A stretch of 64,000 nt of DNA from Notamacropus eugenii (lineage: Eukaryota; Chordata; Mammalia; Diprotodontia; Macropodidae), in NCBI RefSeq assembly GCF_028372415.1, contig NC_092875.1, positions 437,851,377 to 437,915,376 on the forward strand, given 5' to 3'. Both the position numbers and the translations under genes were made by a program. The stretch's first letter is position 1; each line of letters opens with the position of its first letter. The notes under the pieces were generated by a model. It worked only from the letters and a program-made list of their open reading frames with translations. It was not told the DNA's origin and searched no databases. Below, piece after piece: positions 10,871 to 21,639 of this stretch.

Positions 10871-11255
10871 ATGATCTCCATGTTCACTTGATCATGGCTT
10901 GTTCATTGCTCTCTGGGCTCTATTTCTGATTCTGAAAACTTGTAATTCTAACTCTGTTGGACTCAGATCCCCCCATCTTGTGTTATCTTCTCTCAATAAA
11001 ATATAAACTCCCTCCAGGGGAGGGTCTGTCTTTGGAAAGAGAAGTTTTACTTCTGTCAATATCTGAAGCTAGGCTCCAAGTGACTGAGAAGTGGAGATGA
11101 AACAGAAGCAAGGGATCTACATGAATGCTTTTGTGAGTTCTATTGCTATAGGAGAAATAGAGGAGATAGGGAGGTATAGGAGATGGCTTCCTATTTTAGC
11201 ATTATTGTTGGTGGGTTTTTTTGTTATTATTGTTACCTTTGCCCTTCATGAGTTA
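10871..11255. other. Unassigned non-coding sequence
   Basis: Nothing recognisable beyond a hydrophobic open frame at 11091-11330 that runs into a MIR-type SINE and is likely fortuitous. Confidence 0.35.
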
Positions 11256-11393
11256 TTTAGGCCATCACGGAGACCTTTTCTTATAATCCTGCTCCTGGCA
11301 CTGAGCAGCGTTGTGAACATGGGCAAGTAATTTAACTTTCCCAAACCTTTGTTTCCTCATGAATAAAGGTTGGATACCTCTCAATAGTTTTGG
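11256..11393 (+). mobile_element. MIR/THER1 5' half, split by a MAR1 SINE
   Basis: 'cctggcactgagcagcgttg', 'tgggcaagtaatttaacttt' and 'tttgtttcctcatgaata' are CORE-SINE blocks. The 3' half resumes at about 11627. Confidence 0.6.
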
Positions 11394-11626
11394 GGGCAGC
11401 GAGGTGGCACAGTGGATAGAGTACAGGGACTCAAGTCGAGGAAGACTCATCTTCCTTAGTTCAAATTCAGCTTCAGATACTTCCTACTTGTATGACCCTG
11501 AGCAAGTTACTTACCCTTGTTTGCCTCAGTTTCCTCATTTATAAAATGAGTTGGAGAAGGAAATGGTTGACCACTCCAAAATCTTTGCCAAGGAAACCCA
11601 AAATGGGGTCACAAAGAATATTTTTA
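11394..11626 (+). mobile_element. MAR1-type CORE-SINE with BovB-like tail
   Basis: Complete copy: 'gcagcgaggtggcacagtgg' head (11396-11415), 'gatagagta', 'gttcaaattcagcttcaga', 'ctgagcaagttacttaccct', 'ttgcctcagtttcctcattt', then the tail 'tttgccaaggaaaccc' and 'atggggtcac'. Flanked by 'aatagtttt' and 'aatattttt', a plausible target-site duplication. Confidence 0.9.
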
Positions 11627-11700
11627 TGAGATTCAAATAAGGTAATGTAAAAGCACTTTGTAAATTTCAAGTATTATTACATCAGCTATTATTATTTTTG
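11627..11700 (+). mobile_element. MIR/THER1 3' half
   Basis: 'gagattcaaataaggtaatg' and 'agcactttgtaaatttcaag', followed by 'cagctattatta', form the CORE-SINE 3' end and continue the fragment at 11256-11393. Confidence 0.6.
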
Positions 11701-12560
11701 TTATTTATATCCTTATTTGCCAATATTACACCAATTTCTGTTCACTTCACACATGCTGCCTCAGTTCTTACAAGTCTCTCCAGATTTCTCTGAAACAATC
11801 CCTTTCATTTCTTACAGTACAATATGATCTCATTACATATATATACTATAATATGTTCAGCTATTCCCTAATTGAGGGTACCCCCATAGTTTCCTGTTCT
11901 TTGTCACTACGAATAGAGTTACTATACTTTTATACATTTTGGTCACTATCTTCTTTCTTAATTCTCTTTGTGTTGTAGACCTAAGGGTGGTATTATAATA
12001 TTTTCTTCCTTGGTCCTCTAATTTATTTAAGATCTGACCTTTTATATCTATTTATGTATCTATTATGTATTTATTTAGAGCTTATTTAGGTATGTTATAT
12101 GAGAATTCTATGTCTAATTTCTGCCATACCACTCTTAAGTTTTCTCAAAAGTTTTTGTTTAATTATGAGTCTTTACCTCAGTAGCTGCAGTCTTTGGATA
12201 TCTTAAAATCTATACTATTATGGCCATTTGCTTCTCTGTCATGTATAGGTATAATCCATCCCACTAATCCACTTCTAATATATATTTTTTTCAGTATTAA
12301 ATGGGTTGTTGTGTCTTTTTGATGATTAAAGCTTTGTATGCAGTTTAGTGGTATTGGAGGCATAGTACCACAATGCTTTGTAAGGTGGTTAGATCAATTC
12401 ACAGTGCCATCAATAATGCACTGGTATATCCACTTTTCAGAAATCCCCCCAGTATTTGTCATAATTCTTTACTGTTCTTTCTGGTGCATTTTTAGAACTT
12501 TATTAGGATGTTTGTAGGAGATCTGGGCTCCTCTAGGTCCCAAAATATCAGCATATTCCC
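11701..12560 (-). mobile_element. L1 LINE ORF2 C-terminal region, antisense, highly decayed
   Basis: 'ttcttacagtacaatatgat', 'ttcagctattccctaattga' and, more weakly, 'aattcacagtgccatcaata' match the antisense L1 block found at 37.3-37.7 kb and 47.2-47.5 kb (…acagtgcaatag…ttcagtcatgccccaattt…). The order is disturbed, so it may be two fragments. Confidence 0.5.
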
Positions 12561-13084
12561 ATAATTTCTATCCAAAATTATTATGATGTTTAAAAAGTTT
12601 TAGAGACATAGTTGCTGGATAAATAATTATTTTATTAATCATGCTAGCATATTATTAATTAAAAGGTCAATTACTCTCTCGAATGCCAAAGACCCCTCAT
12701 GGAACCTACTCAATGTTTATTTGCCCTTGGAAAGATGGGTATTTTTGAGTGTCAGTGGACTCTGATTAGTTAACAAGCAATGAGAGAGAATGAAAATCAT
12801 AATGAAAGGTGGACTTAATGTGAATGAAGGGTAGGGGATGTGACTCCACAATTTACTTCCAAATCACCCCCATGCTTGGGAAATTTAATCAAAGAATTTA
12901 CCTCCACTCAGTCCTAAATAGAGCACAATGGACTTCCCTACCTGGGTGGGGTCTGAACAAGATTGTTCAGAAAGTTAATCCAATCTCATCAGCAAGCGTC
13001 CTTAAGAGACTGAATAACCTACAGATTTCTTTTAAAAAATCCTGGTCCTAATTCAATAATTGATTATTAATATGAGAGAAATAA
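12561..13084. other. Unassigned non-coding sequence
   Basis: Contains a 75-codon open frame (12824-13051) without recognisable domains. It may hide an unrecognised LTR or DNA transposon. Confidence 0.35.
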
Positions 13085-13205
13085 TTCTTTCTTTCATTAT
13101 ATTCTAACCTCATCTCCTCAACATATACCTTCTGCCCATTCTGTAGAATGTAAGCTCCTTGAGGCCAGGGATAGTCTCACTTTTGTATTCATGTCTGTCA
13201 CACTG
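13085..13205 (+). mobile_element. L2 LINE 3' end, first part (interrupted)
   Basis: 'agaatgtaagctccttgagg' and 'gccagggatagtctcacttt' are textbook L2 tail. An LTR breaks it after 'tcatgtctgtca'. The tail resumes at 13723-13770 and runs out after the HAL1-like insertion at 16346-16360. Confidence 0.8.
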
Positions 13206-13380
13206 TAATGTTAAGGAAATTTGAAGATCTTCCCTGCCCCTTAATAGGCCCAGGTGACCTGATTTGAGCTCTGGTCCAGCCCATAGCTTGAGTCACATGA
13301 AGTTTATGGTGGGAGGATCTGGCCAAATGGGTGGAACAGGAAGAGTGCAGCAGGAAGAGAGAGTGAGGCAGAACTGAGAG

Positions 13381-13456
<76 letters not shown>

Positions 13457-13722
13457 TGAAAGCAGACAGAGCAGTTAACATGAGTGATAAAGAGAATGAT
13501 TTTGCCTAAAGGAGTTTATTTGTGGGGAGACCTAAGGAAGGGAAGGCTTGGGGATGGCCATGCTCCCTTTATTGGTAATGTACAAACTTTGTTGTTACCC
13601 TGGTGGAAATGGTTTTCTGATATGTAAATAAATATCTTGTTTTCACCTTTGAGGAAGAGAGTTTATATTTGTGAATTTATCCTGGAAATACACATGCATG
13701 CATATCCATAGTGGCTGCTGTG
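13206..13722 (+). mobile_element. Solo LTR-like element, copy 1
   Basis: It aligns with 16805-17275: 'ttgaagatct' and 'aataggcccaggtgacctg' against 'aataggtccatgtgacctg', then 'tggtgggagga', 'aggcttgggga', 'ctttgttg' and an AATAAA (13627-13632). It also aligns with the minus-strand copy at 22086-22385 ('gggaaggcttggggatgg'). It begins near TGTAATGTT and has a poly(A) signal about 100 bp before the end, consistent with an endogenous-retrovirus LTR. No gag, pol or env sequence is seen nearby. It sits inside an L2 tail. A (GA)n tract expands its middle. Confidence 0.65.
13382..13453 (+). repeat. (GA)n microsatellite inside LTR copy 1
   Basis: About 36 GA units. The homologous position of LTR copy 2 (16970-16981) has only about six. 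Confidence 0.97.
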
Positions 13723-13770
13723 CTATAATACTTGACACATTAAATATGTATTTAATTAATGCTTGTTGAT
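13723..13770 (+). mobile_element. L2 LINE 3' tail, second part
   Basis: 'ataatacttgacaca', 'aattaatgcttgttgat' completes the L2 broken at 13205. Its last 12 bases are duplicated after the next element (16346-16357). Confidence 0.75.
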
Positions 13771-14319
13771 AGGCAGAGCCAAGATGTCAGAGCAACAGCA
13801 CTGACTTGCTAGCCCTTTCCCCATAAACCCAGCCAAATACCAGTAAAAAATGGCTCTAAACAAATTCTGGAGCTGCAGAATTTAAATTTGAATTCTGAAC
13901 TCATAGAATGATGGAGTGAAGTAAGTCTCTAGCCAAAGATAGCCTGGAAAGTCTCCAGGTAATGTGTATCATGCCATGCTGGGAGCAGAACACAGTCCAA
14001 CATGGGCCATGGCTTGCACAAATGGGACCTGAGTAGACCTTAGGGAAACTGGATCTCTCACATCTGTGACAGTTTCCAGACTTCATGACCACAAAATGCT
14101 AAGGACAAATTGGAAGGTCAGTGGGAAAAAGTCTGTGGGAGAGTAGAGTGGTCCAACCTTAGCCCCAGGGTGGCAGATGGGGGAGGAACCCACAGCAGCA
14201 GTAGGAGCAGCATCAGTGACTGGTTCTGGAGCTCTAGGCCCACAGATGGTCAGGGAATCAAGAGGTTGACAGTACACCCCCCATCCCCACAGGAAGCAGA
14301 GATCTACCATGACAAATAG

Positions 14320-15400
14320 CTCAAAAGTCAGGTAAATGCCAGGGGAAATGAGTAAAAACCAGAAAAAGAATCAGATTATAGAATCTTACTTTGGTGACAA
14401 GGAAGACTACATGCAAACAGAAGACAACAAAGTCAAAGCTCCTTCATCCAAAGCATCCAAGAAAAATGTGAATTGGTCTCAGGCTACAGACAAGCTCAAA
14501 AAGAATTTTGAAAATTAAGTAAGATAAATAGAGCAAAAATTGGGAAGAGAAATGAGAGTGATGCAAGAAAATAAAGAAAAACAAGTCAACTTCTTGTTAA
14601 AGGGGACCCATAAAATGCTGAAGAAAATAATGCTTTAAAAAATAGACTAACCAGAATGACAGAAGAGATCCAAAAAGCCAATGAAGTGAAGAATGACCTA
14701 AAAAGCAGAATTGACCAGATAGAAAAGGAGGTTCAAAAGCTCACTGAAGAAAATAATTCCTTTAAGATTAGAATGGAGCAGATGGAAGCTAATGACTTTA
14801 TGAAAAATCAAGAAATTATAAAACAAAACCAAAGGAATGAAATAGTAGCAGACAATGCGAAAAAAACTGACCTGGAAAACATCCAGGAGAGACAATTTAA
14901 AAGTTATGGAACTACTTGAAAGCCATGATTAAAAGAAAAAAGAGCCTAGACATCATCTTTTAAGAAATTATCAAGGAAAACTTGCCTGATATTCTAGAAC
15001 CAGAGGATAAAAAATACATACCAATTGCCTCTTGAAAGAGATTCCAAAAGGAAACTCCTAAGAATATTGTAGTAAAATTCCAGAGCTCCCAGGTCAAGGA
15101 GAAAATATTACAAGCAGCCAGCAACAACCAATTTGAGTATTGTGGAAATACAATCAGGATAACACAAGATCTAGAAGCTTCTACATTAAGAGATCACAGG
15201 GCTTGGAATATGACATTCTAGAGGTCAAAGGAGGTAGGATTAAAACCAAGAATCACCTACCCAGCAAAACTGAGTATAATACTTTAGCGTAAAAAGTGAT
15301 CATTCAATGAAATAGAGGACTTTCAAGTATTCTTGATGAAAAGACCAGAGCTGCATAGAAAATCCAACTTTCAAACACAAGAATCAAGAGAAGCATGAAA
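14320..15400 (+). pseudogene. ORF1 remnant of the HAL1-like element
   Basis: The N-terminal segment (about 14336-14518) contains 'KNQKKNQII' and 'KVKAPSSKASKKN'. The coiled coil at 14656-14919 shows heptads ('RIDQIEKEVQKLTEEN', 'MEQMEANDFM'). Downstream, frames with 'VKFQSSQVKEKILQAA' and 'DHRAWNM' belong to the ORF1 C-terminal domain. Several stops and frameshifts. The order and spacing match the ORF1 at 4.36 kb and the minus-strand copy at 22.56-21.6 kb. Confidence 0.8.
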
Positions 15401-16345
15401 AGGTACACAGGAAAGAAAAATCATAAGGGACTTACTAAAATTGAACTGTTTACATTCCTACATGGAAAGATAATATTTATAATTCTTGAGGTTTTTCTCA
15501 GTATTTGGGTAGTTGGAGGAATTATATCCATGTAGTCAGAGGGCACAGGGTGAGTTGAATAGGAAGGGATGATAACTAAAAAATTATAAAGTTAAGAGGT
15601 TAGAGAGGAATATACTGGGAGGAGAAAGGGAGAAATAGAATGGGGCAAATTATCTCTCACATAAAAGAGGCAAGAAAAAACTTTTTCAATGGTGAGGAAG
15701 AAAGGGGAAATGAGAGGAAAAATGTGAATCTTACTTTCATCACATTCAGTCCATTTGGTATGAAAATCTATTTCATACTACCAGAAAATAGGGGAGAATG
15801 GGATAAGTAGGGGGGAATGTTAGAAGGGAGGGCAAATGAGAAGGGATAATTAGAAGTAAACACTTTTGAGAAGAGATAGAGTCAAAAGAGGGAATAGAAA
15901 AAATAGGGGCAGGATAGGATAGAAAGAAATATGGTTAGCCTTTCACAACATGACTTTTTGGAAGTCTTTTGCATAACTACACATGTATGACATATCAAAT
16001 TGATTGCCTTCTCAGTGGGAATGAGTGGAGAGGGAGCAAGGGAGAGAAGTTGGAACTCAAGGTTTTAAAAATGAATGTTAAAAATTGTTTTTATATACAA
16101 CTTGGAAATAAGATATCAGGCAATGGGTTACAGAAATGTATCTTACCCTACAAGAAAATAGAGAAGATGGGGATAAGAGAAGGGAGGGGTGTGATAGAAG
16201 GGAGGACAGATTGGGGGGAAGGGGTAATCAGAATGCACAGTGTCTCAGGGTGGGTGGAGGGGAGAGATAGGGAGAAAATTTGGAACTCAAAATCTTGTGA
16301 AAATGAACGTTGAAAACTAAAAATAAACAAACTAATTTAAAAACG
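15401..16345 (+). other. Spacer and tandem 3' modules of the HAL1-like element
   Basis: Two modules, each with 'ccagaaaatag' or 'caagaaaatag' (15781, 16151) and then 'tggaactcaa' (16051-16060, 16281-16290). The spacing motif-tail-motif-tail is about 276, 94 and 136 bp. The minus-strand relative has 286, 85 and 137 bp. Confidence 0.7.
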
Positions 16346-16359
16346 ATGTTTGTTGATTG

Positions 16360-16598
16360 ATTTTGATCCTTTCTTCTGGATCTTTGCTCTTGCTCTCACC
16401 TTTATGTAGAAGGTCTCCCTCTCTTCTATCTGATTATAAAAGTCATATCCATCATTTAATCCATATCTTTGGCATTGTTCTCTATGAAAAGGCCATCTGG
16501 ACTCCTCCGGTGTCATCACTGACTCTCTGAACTCTCACAGCACTGATTGTCTGGACTGCTAATCAGATACAAATTGCCCTGTGGTTATTTCATTAGTC

Positions 16599-16600
<2 letters not shown>
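16360..16600 (+). mobile_element. L2 LINE 3' region (second L2)
   Basis: 'ctctgaactctcacagcact' and 'gattgtctggactgctaatc' resemble the L2 segment just before its tail. The tail itself follows LTR copy 2 at 17276. Confidence 0.5.
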
Positions 16601-16777
<177 letters not shown>

Positions 16778-16804
16778 GTTATCTTCTGAATGAGAAGGAC
16801 CTCG

Positions 16805-17275
16805 TATTCTTGCTTAATTTGAAGATCTTTCCCATCCATTAATAGGTCCATGTGACCTGCTTAAATCATATGGAAGTCTAAGTCACATGTGGTGGGAGGA
16901 GTTTGCTGAACAGGTGAAACAAGAACAGTGCAGGAGAGCTGGGAGGAACTTGGCAAGAGTAGTTAGAGCAGAGAGAGAGAGAATACAGGCAAGCAGACAG
17001 CTAGGATTGTAAGTGTTTACTTGTAATAAGGCCTTGGTGGGGGAAGACTTAGGAATGGAGGTGTCCCCTGCAGTGATCATGTGTATTAACTTCTTTGTTG
17101 CTATGATGGATTCAGATTTTGGTATTAGGATTCAACTTTCTGGTGTTGGAATTAAGCTTTTTGATATCTGAATAAATGGTTTTCTTCCTCCTTCTATATG
17201 GAGAGTCTGTTATATTTTGCGATTCAGAACTACTCTGGCATATTCATAGTTGTTCCCAGTGCTGTGAATATTGCC
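16805..17275 (+). mobile_element. Solo LTR-like element, copy 2
   Basis: Same family as 13206-13722, without the GA expansion. Its AATAAA is at 17171-17176. It shares 'ctgttatattttgc.attca' and 'ctggcatattcat' with the minus-strand copy 3 (22100-22165). Inserted between the body and tail of an L2. No retroviral internal sequence adjoins it. Confidence 0.65.
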
Positions 17276-17375
17276 TTAGAGATACACCTCTTGAGGACAA
17301 GGAACATGCCATCTTCTTTTGTATTGTTCAGAGCACCTAGCACAGTTGTGGTCACAAAATACATTTATGAAATTC
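17276..17375 (+). mobile_element. L2 LINE 3' tail
   Basis: 'cctcttgaggacaaggaaca', 'ttttgtattgttcagagcac' and 'ctagcacag' resume the L2 interrupted by LTR copy 2. Confidence 0.65.
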
Positions 17376-17639
17376 AAAAATAGTTTCAAATTCTATTTCT
17401 ATTGTTTTCCCCCATTGGCTGCTGAGCACTTTTAATGAGTTTCTGTTTTTGTCTATGCTTTCTTTTATCTTTCAAAATGTGAAAATGTTGATGATATACA
17501 TTATGGCCCCAGTCACCAGTCATTACTGGAATTCCAAGACCACCAGACACAATAAAGTATAGCTTGCTTCAATGTCATCTCTATCAGTTGTAGCTGATTG
17601 ATAAATTCTGCTATGACTCACCCATACCAACACTGAAAC
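17376..17639. other. Unassigned non-coding sequence
   Basis: No repeat or gene recognised. Confidence 0.35.
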
Positions 17640-18070
17640 CACAACAAAAAGCTGTAACCCAAACCCCTCCCACAGCCACTACAAAAGCAGAGAAAATGCT
17701 TAAAATTCCTGTGTAAACTTTCTTGGCTATGACTCATGAAGGCATCATCTCACCCAATTTCTTCCTCTTAGTGGACCCAACATTTACCTAGATTTCCTTT
17801 GACCTATGTCCTTTCTTATGCCCCAGGCTCCATATCTCCTGCATGCTCTCTCTACCCCAGAAAACAGGAATGCTCTGGGGTCATTTCTCAGGTCTCGAAA
17901 GGAGTTCCCCCTCTCAATTATTGCCCAATTTCTTGTCCAACCGAGAATAGTTGCCAAAATAAACTTTAGTGTTCTACATTGCAGGAGCCCATCACTGGCA
18001 GCCTAGCAACTTCTTATAGCAATAAACTCTTTCATTATCTGTCATATTTATTGTGTTAACACACACTTGT
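17640..18070 (+). other. Possible LTR-like sequence, unassigned
   Basis: It has a C-rich first half, an 'aataaac' at 17960, 'gcaataaactctttca' at 18020 and an end near 'gtgttaaca' (18053-18061). This layout recalls the U3-R-U5 order of an endogenous-retrovirus LTR, but no second copy is present for comparison. Confidence 0.2.
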
Positions 18071-18489
18071 TAGACTCCATTATAATATCAATATGACCCC
18101 TCCAAGGAGTGAATAAAAATTTTATTAGAAACCTGAAAATGAGAATTATTCAATAACCTGAAATTCATCTAATAGTGATATATGCTTATTTATGATTCAA
18201 GAGCATGGGTTGAAGGAACTATCTTGAAGTCTGATTTTTACCATAGAGCTCTTGTGGTTGAATATCTTGAGGGATATTTTCCCTCCCATTTAGAAAAGAA
18301 AACAGATTAATGAACCTCTTTCTCCAGATGTTTTTAGTAACTGTATCATTTTTCATTTTCCCGGATACTGCTCAAAGTATGAGAGATAAAGTAGATAAGC
18401 TCTCTGTATTTCTCTGAATTCCCTGTCCTCATCCTCCCAGAATGATGATTCCCTGAGGTTCTACTCAGTGTGATAACTTACAGCTGGGA

Positions 18490-18720
18490 ATATCGTCATT
18501 ACCTCTTCTTAGAGAACACCCCATTAGAGAAGTCCTGTTGTGAAATCCTGGATTATGTCCCCACAAGAGGTTGAGGAACTTTCTTGTTTGAGAATCTTCA
18601 AAAAAGAGTATGTTATGAGATGGGTTAGGCCCTTACCAAAGAGATGGAAATATAATAGATGGATTCTTAAGGTTACTTCCAAATGAGACTGTCTTTGCTT
18701 CTATGATCTCAAATGGAAGA
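18490..18720 (+). mobile_element. Possible L3/CR1 LINE 3' fragment
   Basis: 'ttcttaaggttacttccaa' followed by 'ctatgatctcaaatgg' resembles the decayed L3 terminus (…ggtcccttccaac…ctatgat…). Weak. Confidence 0.3.
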
Positions 18721-18749
18721 ATTTCGTTACATTAAGATTCATGTCATTT

Positions 18750-18762
18750 CGCCATCTGGTGG
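18750..18762 (-). promoter_or_regulatory. CTCF-like core motif
   Basis: The reverse complement is CCACCAGATGGCG, which fits every position of the CTCF core CCASYAGRKGGCR. The flanking consensus positions do not match. One motif in 64 kb can occur by chance. Confidence 0.3.
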
Positions 18763-20394
18763 ACTTCTGCTGTGACTACAACTTTTGCCCAAATAATTTT
18801 GTGGAAAGGGACACAATTAAGGCCAACCAACATTTGTTAGGTGGTCCCTATTTTTCCCTAGGATAAATGGGTGTAAAAGAATTTCTTTTTGTCCATTCAC
18901 TTCATTTTTGTATGGTGGGAGGAAAAGAAAAGTTAATAAGCATTTTGATATTTCAGACCTTGTGTCCAGATCTCCATAATTCCAAAACTAATCTGAAGAT
19001 CTTCATTAAACCCTTATATCTCTCCATACAACAATTTCATGAAGATAAAATAGCAGAATTAATGACTGACTTTTCAATAAGTTTCTTCTGACCTTCCCTA
19101 TGAGAAAAAAGTGACACAAATTAGAAGGAAGCTCTTTAGAGGCTGCAAAACACATTCATGTCATGCATATAATGACTTAAAGCTCCAAGATTTCTGGTAG
19201 GAAACAGTCAGAGATTAGCATCTACTCAGTGGGGAATCCCCAAAGAGTCTATTTCTTGCTTAAATTGAACATTTCGGGTAGCCTAGGGTCAGGCCTCATA
19301 AAGATTTGGATTAAGTGAACATTTGCTTCACCTGATTAGCCACAGTACAATCTCATAGGGATTCTGGCTCCAGGAAATTACAAATTCCAATCTTCCCCAG
19401 TGTCTCATGGTTTTTGGCTCCTGTGACCAGGTACTAATGACTATGTGTGGAGTGAAGAGCACAGGTGTTGGCAGTCATGCTTCAGGTGTTAAAATCCTCT
19501 TCCTTCAGATTACTGACTTCTTAAATTAGGAAAGGTTAGTTTCTGGTCTCCTCAAAAATGTCATGTTTTAAGAAACCAGAGGACCCCTTAGATTCATGGA
19601 CCTTATGCATCAAATTACCTTGGAGTTTAAGTTGAGTGCTCCTGACGTTACTCCTCATCACATCCAGACCCAGACTGACTTTATCTCCAGCCTACCTAAT
19701 GTTCTGACATTTGCATTCCCTTGGAGTCTAGGGTAGGTGGTAGGCCTCCACTTAGTAAAGCTTTCTCGTTCCTCACAGTGGGAGAGAAAAAGAGAATCAC
19801 TTCACATGCCTAATGGGCAAAGAAACTTTCTTTTCCCAGGAAGTTCAGAAGTAACTTTCTCCTCCTTTCAGTGAAACAGTCAGAAAACAAATTCTCTCAT
19901 CAAATAGATAGGACAAAAGATAGACATCTCTTCCAGGTTTGTCACCACAAGAAGCAGAGATCTTGTTTATGGAGAAAGTGACCAATGCAACCATAGGATG
20001 CCAAGCAGAATGCAGAGGGGATGCAGGAGACTTGAGTAGGCATGTGGATGATCTTAGACACAGTCAACTCTTTGAAGTAATCTTCAGACATGGACCTGTA
20101 GGAAAAAGACCAAGCCGGCGCTTTGTAGCCATAAATCTTAGAGAAGATACTTTCCAAAGTTACTTGAGGGGGTGGGGGAAAGATAACAGATTTATTTAGG
20201 AACATGATATATACAACTTTTCCACTGCTTTATTATTACCTTCTATACCATGTACTGTTTCATTGCTCATTCTTGTCTAGATTCTTTAGCTTGGTGAACA
20301 ATTGATTATTTAGACCTCCACTTCTTAAAACCATCGGCTCTCATCATGACTCGGTTCAAGTTACATCTTTTATAAGACACATGTGTATACACAC
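18763..20394. other. Unassigned low-repeat sequence
   Basis: About 1.6 kb with no family recognised. Overlapping open frames of 86-87 codons on opposite strands (19939-20205) have no recognisable domain and no splice context. Confidence 0.4.
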
Positions 20395-20540
20395 AGTATA
20401 TATTATGTTATTTATAGATAACATATATAAATAATGTAATTTATTTTCTTTAAAATAAATAATAAAATATAGTATAAAATAAAAATAAATATAAATAGCA
20501 AAATATATAATTTCTATACTTTACATAAATAAATATATAA
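20395..20540. repeat. AT-rich low-complexity tract
   Basis: Almost pure A/T with ATAAATA-type units, next to the 3' end of the minus-strand HAL1-like element, which probably used an A/T-rich target. Confidence 0.85.
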
Positions 20541-21385
20541 TTTTTTTATTTTCAGTTTTCAATATTCACTTCCACAAGATTTTGAATTCCAAATTTTCTT
20601 TCATCTCTCCTCACACCCCATCCCAGGATGGTGTTCACTCCAACCACTCCTTCTCCCAATCAGCCTTCCTTTCTATCAGCCGCCACTTCTTACATTCCCC
20701 TTCCCTCTATTTTCCTGTAGGGCAAGATAGATTTCTGTGCCCCATTGCCTTCATTTTTTTCCATTGCATGCAAAAACATTTTTTAACATTCATTTTTAAA
20801 GCCTTGAGTTCCACACTCTCTCCCTTCCTCCCTCCCCACCTGCCCTCCTTGAGAAAGCAAACAATTTTATATAGGTTGTACATGTGTAGTCATGCAACAC
20901 ACTTCCATAACAGTCATGTTGTGAAAAACTAACCACTTTGCTCTCTATTCTGTTCTGCCTTTCATTTATTCTATTCTCTTCCTTGACGTCTCCCCACAAT
21001 AGTGTTTGCTTCTGATTACCCCTTCCTCCAACCTGCTGTATCTTCTATTATCCTCCCACTCCTATCCTCATCCCCTGTGTCTTCCTGCAGGGTAAGATAG
21101 ATTTACCTATCCAATTGAATGGGTTTTATTCCCTCCTTAAACAAAAATCCAATGAGAGTAAGACTCACTTATTCCTTCTCACCTCCACCCTCTTCCTCTC
21201 CATTGTAAAAGCTCTTTCTTGACTCTTTTATGTGAGATGATTTACTACATGCTACCTCTCCCTTTCTCTTTGTCTAAGTACATTCCTTTCAATACTTAAT
21301 TTTATTTTTTAGATATCCTCTCTTCATATTCAGCTCACTCTGTGCCCTCTGTCTATAGATACACAAACACACATGCACATATATG

Positions 21386-21419
21386 CATATACATACATAC
21401 ATATGTATGTATGTATATG
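21386..21419. repeat. 34-bp perfect palindrome in a TACA/TGTA repeat
   Basis: Base pairing about the centre (21402/21403) is perfect from 21386 to 21419 and nearly perfect to 21381-21424. It arose inside a (TACA)n/(TATG)n tract in the HAL1 spacer. Confidence 0.95.
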
Positions 21420-21639
21420 TATATTTCCCCTTTAACTACCCTAATACTGAGAAAGGTCTCATGAGTTATAAATATCTTTCCATGTAGTAACATAAGCAGC
21501 TCAACTTTAATGAGTCCCTTTTTGGCTTCTCTTTCCTGTTTCTCTTTTTATGTTTCTCTTGATTCTTGTATTTGAAAGTAAAATTTTCTGTTTAGGACTG
21601 GTCTTTTCTCAAGAATGCATGCAATTCCTCTATCTCATT

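Larger units (their letters stand above)
13771..16345 (+). mobile_element. Half-L1 (HAL1-like) element: 5' UTR, ORF1, doubled 3' UTR, no ORF2
   Basis: It starts 'gcagagccaagatgtcagag' (L1-type 5' end), has a ~560-bp 5' UTR, a broken ORF1 (14330-15400), an A/G-rich spacer and a 3' UTR with two tandem modules (15770-16095 and 16140-16345). ORF2 endonuclease and reverse transcriptase are absent. The 12-mers 'atgcttgttgat' (13759-13770) and 'atgtttgttgat' (16346-16357) flank it as a target-site duplication with one mismatch. The boundaries therefore mark a retrotransposed unit rather than a later deletion. ORF2-less L1 derivatives (HAL1) are known in mammals and would need L1 enzymes in trans. 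Confidence 0.8.

Noticed and set aside
13293..13481. Open frame of alternating Ser-Leu
   Set aside because: It is the (GA)n microsatellite read on the minus strand inside an LTR.
19939..20205. Overlapping 86- and 87-codon frames on opposite strands
   Set aside because: No recognisable domain, no splice signals of quality and no evidence of conservation; chance openness is sufficient.
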